DNA of 64,000 nucleotides from Pirellula sp. Lineage in GTDB: Bacteria > Planctomycetota > Planctomycetia > Pirellulales > PNKZ01. A program made the position numbers and the translations under genes. Under the pieces are notes generated by a model. The model saw only the letters and a list, made by a program, of their open reading frames with translations. It did no database searches and was not told the DNA's origin. The DNA is taken from positions 62,001-126,000 of the forward strand of contig PNKZ01000001.1 in the NCBI GenBank assembly GCA_013822735.1. Reading direction: 5' to 3'. Shown in pieces: positions 1-8,670 of this stretch (positions are counted from its first letter, which is position 1; every line of letters starts with the position of its first letter).

Positions 1-44
1 TGGAGATCGACGAAGCCTACGGCCCGGCGAAGAAAGAGCGCTAA
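1..44 (+). CDS. C-terminal tail of an upstream gene (partial)
   Basis: Reading frame 3 is open from the left edge and ends at the TAA at 42-44, giving the residues EIDEAYGPAKKER before the stop. The charged Lys/Arg-rich end resembles the C-termini of several secreted sulfatases further along, but 13 residues cannot identify a family. It converges with the ABC exporter gene, whose stop is at 70. Call based on frame and position only. Confidence 0.4.
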   Translation, partial: EIDEAYGPAKKER

Positions 45-69
45 GCGAAAGCACGCCGAACGCGCGACG

Positions 70-2172
70 TTAGTGCACGTCGCGGAATCGGAGAATCAGC
101 AACACCGCCGCCAGCGTCGCCGCGAAGACGACGCTGAGCGCCACGACGCTGGCCGTCGTTCCCAAGCGTTTCTTCTTCGGCAAATAATACTCGGCGAAGT
201 CCGGTCGGTCCGGGTCGTTGATCGAGCGATCGGTCACGATGGTGTTCGAGTACGGCGAAGGTCCGAGCGGTTTGCGCTCCGCTTCCAGCAGCAGCATCGC
301 TTCGAAGCCGTGCCGGGTCGGCATGATGAAAGCCGCGGGGCGCACGAAGCGTTGCATGTCGTGAATCGGCAAGAGCGTGCCGCCGAAAATCACCATGGGG
401 ATGAGCACCAACGGCAGCAGCGCCATCGCAACCTCTTGCGTCCTTGCGACGGCGGAAATGATCAGGCCGATTCCGACGCCGGTGCAGGCCGTCAGCATCA
501 TGATCAAAAACGAGGAAGCGATCGGCGCTCGCAGGCCGCAGCCCCAGCGGGCGGCGATCAACAGCACCGCGCATTGAATCGTGCATAAAATCGCCCCCAC
601 GATCAGCTTCGACGCCACATAAGCCGGCAACTGCAAGTTGACCATCCGCTCACGTTGAAAGATGGCCCATTCGCCGACGATCTCGCGCACGGCGTTCGAA
701 CAACCGAACCAAAGGGACGACAAGCACAACAAGAACACGGTGACGGCGGTGGCGCCGGTCGTGCGCAGCCACGATTCGCTGGTGATTTGCTGCCGCGCGT
801 GTTCGCCGAACACCACGATCACCAACATCGCGACAATCGGCGCTTGCGCCAACAAGATCACCGTATTCCACCGATCGGCGATCTTGATCGTCAGCGATCG
901 TCGCACCAAGGTGATGCATTGCTGCACGACGTCGTTGTTGCGCGGCGGCGCGAGCATCTCGCGCGACGGCACTTTCCCGGCGCGCGCTTCAACGTAATTC
1001 TTGTAGTAGGCCGATTCTTGAAAACGTCGCCGCCACTCTTCGGCCGACCGAGTGGATAAGCCGCGCAGCACGCGCTCCGGCGAAAGATCGCGCTCTCCCT
1101 TGGTCGCGTCGAGCTGCGGATTGAAAAACTCCACGGCGTCGGGATGCGCCGGGCCGAAGTACACCAGCCTGCCGGGATCGCGCTCGTTGGTGTCGCGCGC
1201 CACGATCGCCAACAGATCCATCAATCGAAACGCTTCGCGTCCCGGTTGATGCACCGTCAAGAGGATCCCTTTGCCGATGTCGGCCAGCCGTCGCAGCAGC
1301 GTCATGACGACGAACGCGTCTTCCGACGACAAGCCCGAAGTTGGCTCGTCGAGGAACAACACCGCCGGATCGGTCAGCAATTCCATCGCTAGGTTGACGC
1401 GTTTCCGCTGCCCGCCGCTGATTCCTTTGCGCTCCGGCGAGCCGATGCGAACGTACCGCGTTCCTTCGATCTGCAGTTGCTTGAGTACCCCGGTCACGCG
1501 CTTCCGAATCTCTTCATCGGTCGTGTCGGCCGGCATGCGGAGCCGAGCCGTAAAGCTCAAGGCCTGATCGACCGTCAGCTCATTGTGCATGATGTCGTCT
1601 TGCGGCACGTAGCCGATGAGGCTGCCGTAATCCGCATAGTGAGCATGCAAGTCGTAGCCGTTGAGCGTCACCTTTCCGCGCGCCGGAAAGAGGTAGCCGT
1701 TCAGCAAGTTCATCAACGTGGTCTTGCCGGAACCGCTCGGGCCCATCAGTCCGACGAACTCCGACGAGAAAAACGTTAGCGACACCCCTTCCAGCAATTT
1801 GCGATTCCCGGCGTCGAAGGAAATGTCGCGCGCTTCCACGGTGAGCGCCGCGAGACGTTCGGTGCGCTCCAACCTTCCTTCCGGTGAAAGCTCCAGTCGG
1901 AAACTACCGATCGTCACGATGTCGCCCGGGCGCAGCGGCGTCGGCTCCTCGACCAAATGGCCGTTGTGCAGCGTGCCGTTTGATGAGCCGAGATCTTCGA
2001 TGATCAGCACGTCGCCGGCCGGCACGATGCGTGCATGCTGACGTGAGACGCGATCGCATTCCAGTACGCAATCGCAGGACGAGTCGCGCCCCAAGATCAT
2101 CGGCCGATCGCAAATCCAACTAGTGGGAGGGGCGGTCGGACGATTGGGCGAGGATGGTTTGAATGACGACAT
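70..2172 (-). CDS. FHA-domain ABC-2 type exporter, ABCG-like half transporter
   Basis: A 700-residue protein fusing a phosphothreonine-binding FHA domain, an ATPase and a permease. The FHA domain is at about 23-95 (GRDSSCD, SRQHARI, DLGSSNGT). The ATPase follows, with Walker A GPSGSGKTT at 144-152, signature ISGGQ at 251-255, Walker B VLFLDE at 271-276 and the switch His at 308. From about 430 there are six hydrophobic segments of ABC-2 membrane type. The order NBD-TMD is that of ABCG/White-type half transporters, which work as dimers; the substrate cannot be read from the sequence. The FHA domain suggests control by Ser/Thr phosphorylation, and a Hanks-type kinase gene lies at 20.5 kb, but a direct link is inference. 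The ATG at 2172 sits just before the FHA fold; no strong ribosome binding site is visible. Confidence 0.93.
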   Translation of the reverse strand: MSSFKPSSPNRPTAPPTSWICDRPMILGRDSSCDCVLECDRVSRQHARIVPAGDVLIIEDLGSSNGTLHNGHLVEEPTPLRPGDIVTIGSFRLELSPEGRLERTERLAALTVEARDISFDAGNRKLLEGVSLTFFSSEFVGLMGPSGSGKTTLMNLLNGYLFPARGKVTLNGYDLHAHYADYGSLIGYVPQDDIMHNELTVDQALSFTARLRMPADTTDEEIRKRVTGVLKQLQIEGTRYVRIGSPERKGISGGQRKRVNLAMELLTDPAVLFLDEPTSGLSSEDAFVVMTLLRRLADIGKGILLTVHQPGREAFRLMDLLAIVARDTNERDPGRLVYFGPAHPDAVEFFNPQLDATKGERDLSPERVLRGLSTRSAEEWRRRFQESAYYKNYVEARAGKVPSREMLAPPRNNDVVQQCITLVRRSLTIKIADRWNTVILLAQAPIVAMLVIVVFGEHARQQITSESWLRTTGATAVTVFLLCLSSLWFGCSNAVREIVGEWAIFQRERMVNLQLPAYVASKLIVGAILCTIQCAVLLIAARWGCGLRAPIASSFLIMMLTACTGVGIGLIISAVARTQEVAMALLPLVLIPMVIFGGTLLPIHDMQRFVRPAAFIMPTRHGFEAMLLLEAERKPLGPSPYSNTIVTDRSINDPDRPDFAEYYLPKKKRLGTTASVVALSVVFAATLAAVLLILRFRDVH

Positions 2173-2317
2173 GCTGCGGAGAATGTTAATCGCGGCTTAA
2201 GGGCGTCCAAGGCGCGTCACAATTCTAGCATGCCGGCGATCGCATCTCTGCGCGGGTCTCGGCAGTTCTTCGGCCTCGAATAGCGGCGACGTCGCCCCTG
2301 AGCAAAAGGTTTCGAGC

Positions 2318-2331
2318 GGCTGGGGCAGAAC
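2318..2331. repeat. 14-bp match to one arm of the 6.15-kb inverted repeat
   Basis: GGCTGGGGCAGAAC here is identical to the reverse complement of 6202-6215 in the nested inverted repeat. It may be a decayed copy of the same intergenic element. It lies in the gap between the FHA exporter start and the AraC remnant. Confidence 0.4.
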
Positions 2332-2401
2332 ACAGCGAATGTCGTCGCGGTGAGCGGTCGGCATTAGCCGGCCGGTAGAGGCTCCCCTCCAACGATTTTT
2401 A

Positions 2402-2599
2402 ATGAAAATGCGAATCCGCCAGGCGTGCGAAATGTTACAAAGCGAGAGCATGAGCTTGTCGGAGGTCGCCGATCGCTTGGCCTTCAGCGACCAAAACGCG
2501 TTCACGCGCCACTTTCGCAAACATATCGGCCGGACGCCGCGCCGCTATCGGCTCGAGACTCGGGCCGCCGCAACCTATAACGCCCCTAGCTCCTTCTGA
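2402..2599 (+). pseudogene. AraC-family regulator remnant, C-terminal HTH only
   Basis: A 65-codon frame encoding only the end of an AraC/XylS DNA-binding domain: helix MRIRQACEMLQSESMSLSEV, then ADRLAFSDQNAFTRHFRKHI and the conserved GRTPRRYR. Full regulators are about 280-390 residues with two helix-turn-helix motifs. Here the in-frame TGA at 2351 blocks extension; the codons between it and the ATG still read like family sequence (RFLMKMRIRQ), so the gene looks eroded from its 5' side. It ends 15 nt before the hydrolase start. A short stand-alone DNA-binding protein is possible but less likely. Confidence 0.6.
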
Positions 2600-2614
2600 A
2601 GCGAGAACATTGCC

Positions 2615-3565
2615 ATGAACCAACTTCGTACGCTGGGCTACCTACGACCGCTCGTTTGCTTGCTCGCCGTGGGAATGCTGATAAGTTCGGCTCGCGGGCA
2701 AGCGTCGAGCGCAAAGGTTCGTTCGGTCGATCCGCCGACGGCGTTGCCGAGCAATGTGGTCGGCTCGCTGGAAGAGTTTCAGGACGTGACGTTCGCGAAG
2801 TACGGCGATCGAGAACTGCAGCTCGATCTCTACCGCCCGAAGGTGCGCGCCATGCCGCTGCCGGCGATCGTTTGCATTCACGGCGGCGGTTGGGTCAAGG
2901 GAGATCGCGGCTCGATGACGAACTTGGCTCAAGCGCTGGCGGCGCGCGGCTATGTGACCGCGACAATCAGCTATCGGCTCTCGGGCGAAGCGAAGTTCCC
3001 GGCCGCGATTCAAGATTGCAAAGCGGCGGTGCGGTGGTTGCGTGCGAACGCCGATCGCTACGGCATCGACCCCGACCACGTCGGTGCGACGGGCCTTTCC
3101 GCCGGCGGCCACTTGGCGGCGCTCTTGGCGACCAGCGGCGCTGCGAGCGGGCTCGAAGGGGCAGGGGGGAACGTCGAACAATCGAGCGCCGTGCAGGCCT
3201 GCGTGGCAATGGGAGCCCAGAGCGATTTGGAAACAAAGCGCATTGGAGAACTATCGGCCAAGGCCGACGATCCGTACTACCGGAAGTTTCTCGGCGGGCC
3301 GCAAAGCGAACTGCCGCAACTCTACGCGGCCGCCAGCCCTCGGCATCATCTCGATAAACAAGATCCGCCGCTCATGTTTATGACCGGCGCGCTCGACGAC
3401 GAGAGCACGCACGCCGATGCGACGCGCGAAGACTTGGCGAAGCTCGGCATCCCGACGGAGCTGGTCCTCATCCCCGATGCTCCGCACTCGTTTCTCGGCA
3501 AGGCACGGCATTTTCAAATCGCGGTCGACGCCTGCGATCGGTTCTTTCGCAAGCACCTGAAGTAG
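2615..3565 (+). CDS. Secreted alpha/beta hydrolase, BD-FAE/carboxylesterase type
   Basis: A 316-residue esterase-like protein with an N-terminal signal peptide (hydrophobic run at about 12-25, cleavage probably near ARGQA). It has the oxyanion-hole signature HGGGW at 89-93, the nucleophile elbow GLSAGG with Ser162, a likely acid at Asp261 or Asp262 (TGALDDES) and the catalytic His291 (DAPHSF). Family members (lipase/acetylesterase, BD-FAE, kynurenine-formamidase-like) cleave acyl esters, often acetyl or feruloyl groups on polysaccharides. The substrate here is unknown; export fits a role in carbohydrate breakdown with the nearby sulfatases. Confidence 0.9.
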   Translation: MNQLRTLGYLRPLVCLLAVGMLISSARGQASSAKVRSVDPPTALPSNVVGSLEEFQDVTFAKYGDRELQLDLYRPKVRAMPLPAIVCIHGGGWVKGDRGSMTNLAQALAARGYVTATISYRLSGEAKFPAAIQDCKAAVRWLRANADRYGIDPDHVGATGLSAGGHLAALLATSGAASGLEGAGGNVEQSSAVQACVAMGAQSDLETKRIGELSAKADDPYYRKFLGGPQSELPQLYAAASPRHHLDKQDPPLMFMTGALDDESTHADATREDLAKLGIPTELVLIPDAPHSFLGKARHFQIAVDACDRFFRKHLK

Positions 3566-3612
3566 TCGCCCTGACCGCAGCCGTCACTTGCCGGCAATCA
3601 CAGGGTGCGGCC

Positions 3613-3628
3613 CCGTGAATCGTCACGG
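3613..3628. terminator. Small hairpin between convergent genes
   Basis: CCGTGA-ATCG-TCACGG is a perfect 6-bp stem with a 4-nt loop, in the 85-bp gap between the stops of the hydrolase (3565) and the TonB-dependent receptor (3651). It could end transcription from either side, but there is no T-tract, so this is weak. Confidence 0.25.
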
Positions 3629-3650
3629 CAGTTGGCGGATCGGCGGACGA

Positions 3651-5932
3651 CTAGAACGTGGCGCCGAGGTTGAAGCGGAAGTTGATCGGAGCGCCCGGCA
3701 TGACGTTGAATTGGTCGACGGACGCGGTCGAGTAACGCGTGTCGAACAGGTTCTCGACGTACGCATCCAAGTTCCAGCGCCCGACTTGGCTAAAGACGCC
3801 GAGGTCCCAGCGGCCGTACGAAGGCAACACCAGCGGCACGTTGTAGTCGCCGCGGCGATCGCCGACGTAGACGTAGCCGAGACCGAGTCCGACGACGCGA
3901 TCGCGATTCTGGATGAAGTTGTAACGCGTCCAGCTGTTGGCAAGGTTATACGGCACGCCGCGGACTCGGCCCGAGATGTTCGGGACGGGATTGTTGTCGT
4001 TCTGCGTGACGTCGGTGTACGAGTAGTTGGAAACGGTGCTCAAACGCTCCGTCCAGTTCCCCAACAGGTTGAGTTCCACGCCCTTACTGCGCTGATCGGC
4101 CTGAACGTACGTCAGACCGGCGTCCGGCTGCACGGCGACGTTCCAGCGGTCGATCTGAAACGCGCTGAACGTACCGATGAGATTGTCGGTGAGTTGCGCC
4201 TTCATGCCGGCTTCATAGATGCGGCCGAGTTCCGGATCGGTGTTGGCGCCGGGGCCCGGGAAACCGAACGTGTTGGAACCGATCGGATTGAACGACGTCG
4301 TGTAGAGTCCGTAGATCGAAAGCAGTTCCGGAATCAGCTGATACGTGAGGCCGACCTTCGGAGTGCCTTGGTCGAACGAGCCGGCGTTATGAATCGGGAG
4401 GCCGCCGAGATTGTAGTTGGACGTTTGACGAATATTGTCGTAACGCACGCCGTAGTTCAAGAACAGCCGATCGGTTAGTTCGACGAGGTCTTGGAAGTAG
4501 ACGCCCGTGCGAATCGTGTAGAGACCGTTGAAGGCGAAGTCGAACGACGGATCCGCGATCGTTTCGTTGAACGGGCCGGCCGACGCCGGATCGATGAGTA
4601 ACGGGCTATCGAGGAAGGGAATGCTCGACGGAAAGAATGCGCGTTGGAAGTTCCAGTTCATTTCCGTGCCGACGACCGTGTTGTGTCGAAAGAGCGGGCC
4701 GTTGAACTTGCCGTTCACGTTGGCGATGGCGGCGTGGTTGTAGCCCTTTTGCCCGCCTAGGTACTGACGACGAATGACCGAAGGGAACGGCGAGAACGCG
4801 TTGTTGAAGAAGCCGTTCGCGTCGAAGCTGCCCGGCAATGCGGCGACCGGTTGCGTCCCTTGGTTTTGAAAGTCGTAGAAGATCGAGCTCGTCCCGAGGA
4901 AGAGCGACCAATCGTCGCTGAACGAATGCGTGAGCGTCAGCGTGCTGCGATAGTCGTGCGCCTTGATGAAGTTCGCCGGGTCGCCAAGGAACCGCGACGC
5001 GGGCAGCGCTTCGGTGTTGCCGTTGATCGCAACGAGGCCGGTATCGTATTGGCGGCGGTCGTTGTTGTACTCCGCCTCGTAGGTGAGCACCGTGTCGTCG
5101 TCGAGCAACATCGTCATCGTCGGAGCGAAGAACGTCCGCTCGTTCACGCCGTAGTCGCGGAAACTGCCGACGTTGTGATGCGCGGCGTTGAAGCGGAAGA
5201 GGATGTCCCCCGCTTGGTTCGTGTTGTTGGCGTCGACCGTATACCGATTTAAGCCGTAGCTGCCGAACTGGAAGCCGCCGACGGCGAAACGGTCTTGCTG
5301 GGCGCGTTTCGTGATGACGTTGAACGTACCGGTCGGCAGCGCCGAGCCGTAGGCCACCGAGGCGGGCCTTTGAGTACTTCCACCCGTTCCACGTTCTGGT
5401 AGTCGCGTGGAGTATACGTCGGGTCGAGGAAGCCGTTCTTGCGGTAGTTGTTCGACGAAAGTTCAAAGCCGCGAATCGAGAACGCATCGGGCCGACGCAC
5501 GCCGTCGCCGCCGTTGCCGAACGCCTTCACGGCGCCGCCGATGTCGCGAATTAAGTCGTCCGTCTGAATCACCTGTTGATCGCGACGAAGCTGTTCGGTG
5601 ATGGTGTTCGTCGTGCCCGGATTGATCATCTCGGGAATCGCGATCCAGGAGCCGGTCGTCGTGGCGCTCGAGCCGTAGCCGACGTTCGGCGCGGCGACGA
5701 ACGGGTTGGAATCGAGAATCGTCGTCTGCCCGAACGGCTCGAAGTTCGGCGTGAGATTCGGAGCCTCGGGCTCAGCGACGACTTCCGTTTCGGGTAGCCG
5801 CGGGAGCGGAGTACGCGGTGCCGCCGCGGCGGGTGGTTCCGGTTGTTGAGCGCCGGCGATGTCTCCGTCCAAGGCACTCCAAGCCAGCGTGCCCGACATG
5901 ACAAAGAGGTTCAGCCATGAACGCAACGACAT
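3651..5932 (-). pseudogene. TonB-dependent outer-membrane receptor, siderophore type, broken by a one-base frameshift
   Basis: Two overlapping frames make one receptor of about 760 residues. The upstream frame has a signal peptide, a TonB-box-like stretch (ETEVVAE) and a plug domain ending in VERVEVLKGP. The downstream frame continues with AYGSALPTGTFNVITKRA, the rest of the plug and a 22-strand-type barrel ending in the aromatic residue of RFNLGATF. Family members read KGPASVAYG across the joint; here the frame slips at about 5361-5370, where one C appears to be missing (GAGGCGGG instead of GAGGCCGGG). The start at 5932 is chosen because GGGAG (5940-5944) lies 7 nt upstream; an in-frame ATG at 5962 lacks this. 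The one-base loss could be a real mutation or a sequencing error. The tonB gene next to it is the natural partner. Confidence 0.85.
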
Positions 5933-5962
5933 GCGATAGCTCCCGGAATTCGACGTTGGCAC

Positions 5963-5979
5963 GTGCTACGTCGTAGTAC
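5963..5979. promoter_or_regulatory. Near-palindrome upstream of the receptor gene, candidate operator
   Basis: GTGCTACG-T-CGTAGTAC is an 8-bp inverted repeat with one mismatch, 30 bp upstream of the preferred receptor start. A second small palindrome, CTGAC-ACCATC-GTCAG, directly follows at 5979-5994. Iron-uptake receptors are usually repressor-controlled, so an operator is plausible, but neither site is a recognisable Fur box. Confidence 0.25.
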
Positions 5980-6144
5980 TGACACCATCGTCAGGACGAA
6001 CAATTTCCGGGCGCCGAATATTCCTATAAACTTAAGAACATCGTAGTCGGCATAACCGTTGCCGGCACTGCTCGCGCCGGTTGGCAGCGGTCGGAAGCGG
6101 CAAAAACGGCTGCTGCGGCTAAAGTGCGCGCTTCAAGAAAATGT

Positions 6145-6218
6145 CGGGTGGCTGGGGCTGAGCCGAAGGCGAATCCCCGGTCGACCGGGGCATCACTCCG
6201 TTCTGCCCCAGCCACCCG
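6145..6218. repeat. 74-bp nested inverted repeat, REP-like or terminator hairpin
   Basis: The outer arms CGGGTGGCTGGGGC (6145-6158) and GCCCCAGCCACCCG (6205-6218) are perfect 14-bp complements. Inside lies a perfect 16-bp palindrome, CCCCGGTCGACCGGGG (6175-6190), so the element can form a long cruciform-like stem. It sits 7 bp beyond the stop of tonB (minus strand) and upstream of the receptor gene, so it could separate their transcripts. The AT-rich rest of this 293-bp gap (5933-6225) probably holds the receptor promoter. One arm recurs at 2318-2331. Confidence 0.7.
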
Positions 6219-6225
6219 TGAGCGT

Positions 6226-7059
6226 TCACGTCGCGTCGCGAAATGTAAACCGTACGACGTGTTCCATGACGACCATCACGTTGCGACCGAGCAAGCGGGC
6301 CGGAGTGAAGCGCCAGCGCAAGGCGGTGCGCTGCGCCGAGTCGTCGAAGCTCGCGATGCCGCTCGACTCGACGACGACCGCTTCTTCGACCGCTCCCTCA
6401 GCGCTGATCTTCAGGCGCAAGAGCACCACCCCTTCCAAGCGCTGCGCTCGAGCATCCTGCGGGTAGGGAGGTTTCTGATTGTAGAGGTGCGCGTAAGGGG
6501 GCTCGTCAAACTGCGAACCTTCTACTTCCATCGCCGACGCCGATTCCACGCTCTCGACCGGCGCCACGGTCTTCGCCGGCGTCTTCGAACGTTGGCGACG
6601 CTGGTCGTCGGGCCGCGGTTCGTCGGGCATCTCCGCGCGCTCGATCTCCGGTTCGGAGACCTTCGGTTCGTTCATGGCCGGCTCCACGGCTTCGGTCGAT
6701 TTCGGCGGTTCCTCACGCGCCGTCGGTTGCGAAACTTCGGCAATCTTCGGCGGCGGCTTTACCCGAGGCTTCTGCGGCTCGATCCGAATCGGTCGCTCGG
6801 GCGTTTCGTCTTCGCTCGATTCGGGGGCCGCGGCGATCGAGGCCTGCAAGGCAATCGAGGCGCGTCGGCTACGCGTTACCAAGTGCGGCGGCGTGAAGCC
6901 CAGCCACGCGACCATTCCGACGAGCAGATAGTAACCGCCGTACGCCGAGAGATGCGTCCCGATACTGAGCACCATCGATAGCGCTAAACGCCGTCCGGTC
7001 GACGCCTTCCGTCGAGGCGGTCCGGCATCGTCGATGATAGGCAATTCGGGTATGATCAT
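6226..7059 (-). CDS. tonB: TonB energy transducer
   Basis: A 277-residue inner-membrane protein that passes ExbB/ExbD-derived energy to outer-membrane receptors. The single N-terminal membrane segment (about 26-54) contains SIGTH (Ser32 to His36), the SxxxH pattern important for coupling in known TonB proteins. A Pro/Glu/Lys-rich periplasmic linker (about 80-190) follows. The C-terminal domain starts near 195 with PPYPQDAR and has the family pattern GVVLLRLKISAEGAV and ALRWRFTPA. No exbB or exbD is nearby. It lies upstream of the broken receptor on the same strand, separated by the nested inverted repeat, and is transcribed divergently from the ArsR-like gene. Confidence 0.92.
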   Translation of the reverse strand: MIIPELPIIDDAGPPRRKASTGRRLALSMVLSIGTHLSAYGGYYLLVGMVAWLGFTPPHLVTRSRRASIALQASIAAAPESSEDETPERPIRIEPQKPRVKPPPKIAEVSQPTAREEPPKSTEAVEPAMNEPKVSEPEIERAEMPDEPRPDDQRRQRSKTPAKTVAPVESVESASAMEVEGSQFDEPPYAHLYNQKPPYPQDARAQRLEGVVLLRLKISAEGAVEEAVVVESSGIASFDDSAQRTALRWRFTPARLLGRNVMVVMEHVVRFTFRDAT

Positions 7060-7165
7060 GCTGAACGATCGCGAAAGTGGATAGTAAATAATCTAATTGT
7101 CGTAAGAACGTACTGCAAGTTCGCCGGCACGCGCGGCGGAAGGGCAAAGTCGGAACGGTTAGCCG
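7060..7165. promoter_or_regulatory. Divergent promoter region between tonB and the ArsR-like gene
   Basis: A 106-bp gap with an AT-rich core (about 7079-7098) unlike the GC-rich surroundings. It must carry promoters for both divergent genes and is the obvious place for an ArsR-type operator. I see no clean 12-2-12 palindrome. Confidence 0.35.
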
Positions 7166-7513
7166 ATGATTATGAAGAAGCCTGAAGAGTTTCAGTGGTG
7201 CGCCGAACGTCTGAAAGCGCTCGGCGACCCGGAACGGCTGCGAATCATTACGGTGTTGCTCAGCGGTCCTCGCAACGTCAGTGCGATCGCCGAAGAACTC
7301 GACGATGCCATCGTCAAAGTTTCGCACCATCTGGGGGTGCTGCGGCACTCGGGCATCGTGCAAACGACGAAGCAAGGTCGTCACGTCGAATATGCGTTGG
7401 CCTCCGACGTATTCGTCGTGGCGAATGTCTCCGATACGGAAAACTTCCTCGACCTCGGCTGCTGTCGTTTGGAACTTCCGGCGACGAAATCCGGTCGGCG
7501 TTCGCGCGAGTAG
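7166..7513 (+). CDS. ArsR/SmtB-family winged-helix regulator
   Basis: A 115-residue DNA-binding protein. The ArsR fold is clear: RLKALGDPERLRIITVLL (helices 1-2), VSAIAEELDDAIVKVSHHLGVLRHSGIV (helix-turn-helix, about 38-65) and the wing QGRHVEYAL. The classic ELCVCDL metal site is absent; there is a Cys at 12 and a Cys pair near 99-100, so metal sensing is possible but not shown. Being divergent from tonB, it may repress the iron/TonB uptake genes. An ATG two codons downstream (7172) is an alternative start. Confidence 0.88.
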   Translation: MIMKKPEEFQWCAERLKALGDPERLRIITVLLSGPRNVSAIAEELDDAIVKVSHHLGVLRHSGIVQTTKQGRHVEYALASDVFVVANVSDTENFLDLGCCRLELPATKSGRRSRE

Positions 7514-7625
7514 TCGCCGCCGAACCGGCCAAGCCCGACGTCGTCGGTAGTACCCTACTGTCTGCGACGCACATTCGAGAGAGCGGTTCTCACACGACGG
7601 CGCAGAGAATAGGATCGCCGAAATC

Positions 7626-8648
7626 ATGACTGCCGCCGACGACCAAGCGAATATCGAGAGCACGGGGATCGGGCCGAAGATGCCGTATCGCGCGCTCGGG
7701 CGAACCGGCTTGCAGATTTCGGCGTTGGCATTTGGAGCGGGGCCGATTTCGACCTTGATGGTCGGCGACGATCAGGCACGGCAAGACGCCGTCGTTCGTG
7801 CGGCGATCAAGCGGGGCATTAATTGGTTCGACACGGCCGCAACCTACGGCGGCGGGCAATCGGAGCAAAGCCTCGGTCGCGCGTTCGAGGAGCTGCGCTG
7901 CGCCGCGCAGGTTTATGTGGCGACGAAGGTACGGCTGACGACCGACGACTTGGCCGACATTCGCGGGGCCGTGCGGCGGTCGTTGGAAGGAAGCCTCACG
8001 CGGCTGCGGATGTCGGGCGTCGCGCTGTTGCAATTGCACAACTCGATCACGCTTGGTCGTAATGACGAACCGACGAGCCTCACGCCCGACGACATTTTGC
8101 GGCCGGGGGGCGTTGCCGACGCGATGGAAGCATTGCGCAACGAAGGTCTGGTCGCGCATCTTGGGCTCACGGGAGTCGGCCGACCGGAATCGATGGCCGA
8201 AGTGGTTAGGTCGGGGCGCTTCGACACGATGCAAGTGCCGTATCATCTCCTCAACCCGAGCGCCGGGATGACGATGCCGAGCGACTTCCGCGAAACCAAC
8301 TACGGCAACATCATTGCGGACTGCGCCGAAACCGAGATGGGAGTATTCGCCATCCGGGTATTGGCCGGCGGCGCGTTGGCAGGTAACCCGCCGAGCCCGC
8401 ACACGCTCAAGACGCCGTTCTTTCCCTTGGACCTCTACGAACGCGATCGATCGCGAGCCGCGGACTTGCGAAAGGCGCTGGGCGCCGCACGGCGACTGCC
8501 GCAGGAAGCGGTCCGGTTCTCGCTGGCCCATCCGCACGTAAACTCCGCGATCATCGGCTTTGGAGACGTCGCGCAGATCGACGAAGCGCTCGCGGCGCTG
8601 GAACTTCGGACTTCGCCGTTGAATCGTGCCTCGTCGTCGACACCCTAG
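7626..8648 (+). CDS. Aldo/keto reductase family oxidoreductase
   Basis: A 340-residue NADPH-dependent carbonyl reductase-like TIM barrel without a signal peptide, so cytoplasmic. The catalytic tetrad is visible: Asp69 and Tyr74 in NWFDTAATYGGGQSE, Lys101 in VATKV and His138 in LLQLHNS. The cofactor-end pattern HVNSAIIGFGDVAQIDEAL is present near the C-terminus. It lies 112 bp after the ArsR-like gene and 22 bp before the DinB-fold gene, so the latter two may be co-transcribed. The physiological substrate cannot be inferred. Confidence 0.9.
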   Translation: MTAADDQANIESTGIGPKMPYRALGRTGLQISALAFGAGPISTLMVGDDQARQDAVVRAAIKRGINWFDTAATYGGGQSEQSLGRAFEELRCAAQVYVATKVRLTTDDLADIRGAVRRSLEGSLTRLRMSGVALLQLHNSITLGRNDEPTSLTPDDILRPGGVADAMEALRNEGLVAHLGLTGVGRPESMAEVVRSGRFDTMQVPYHLLNPSAGMTMPSDFRETNYGNIIADCAETEMGVFAIRVLAGGALAGNPPSPHTLKTPFFPLDLYERDRSRAADLRKALGAARRLPQEAVRFSLAHPHVNSAIIGFGDVAQIDEALAALELRTSPLNRASSSTP

Positions 8649-8670
8649 TGAAACGTATTGGGGGAAGCGT

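Noticed and set aside
3588-4478. A 296-codon plus-strand frame opposite the TonB-dependent receptor
   Set aside because: Val/Arg/Asp-rich shadow of the receptor barrel with no known pattern.
6124-6981. A 285-codon plus-strand frame across the nested inverted repeat and tonB
   Set aside because: It begins inside the inverted repeat and its sequence is an Arg/Phe-rich shadow of tonB.
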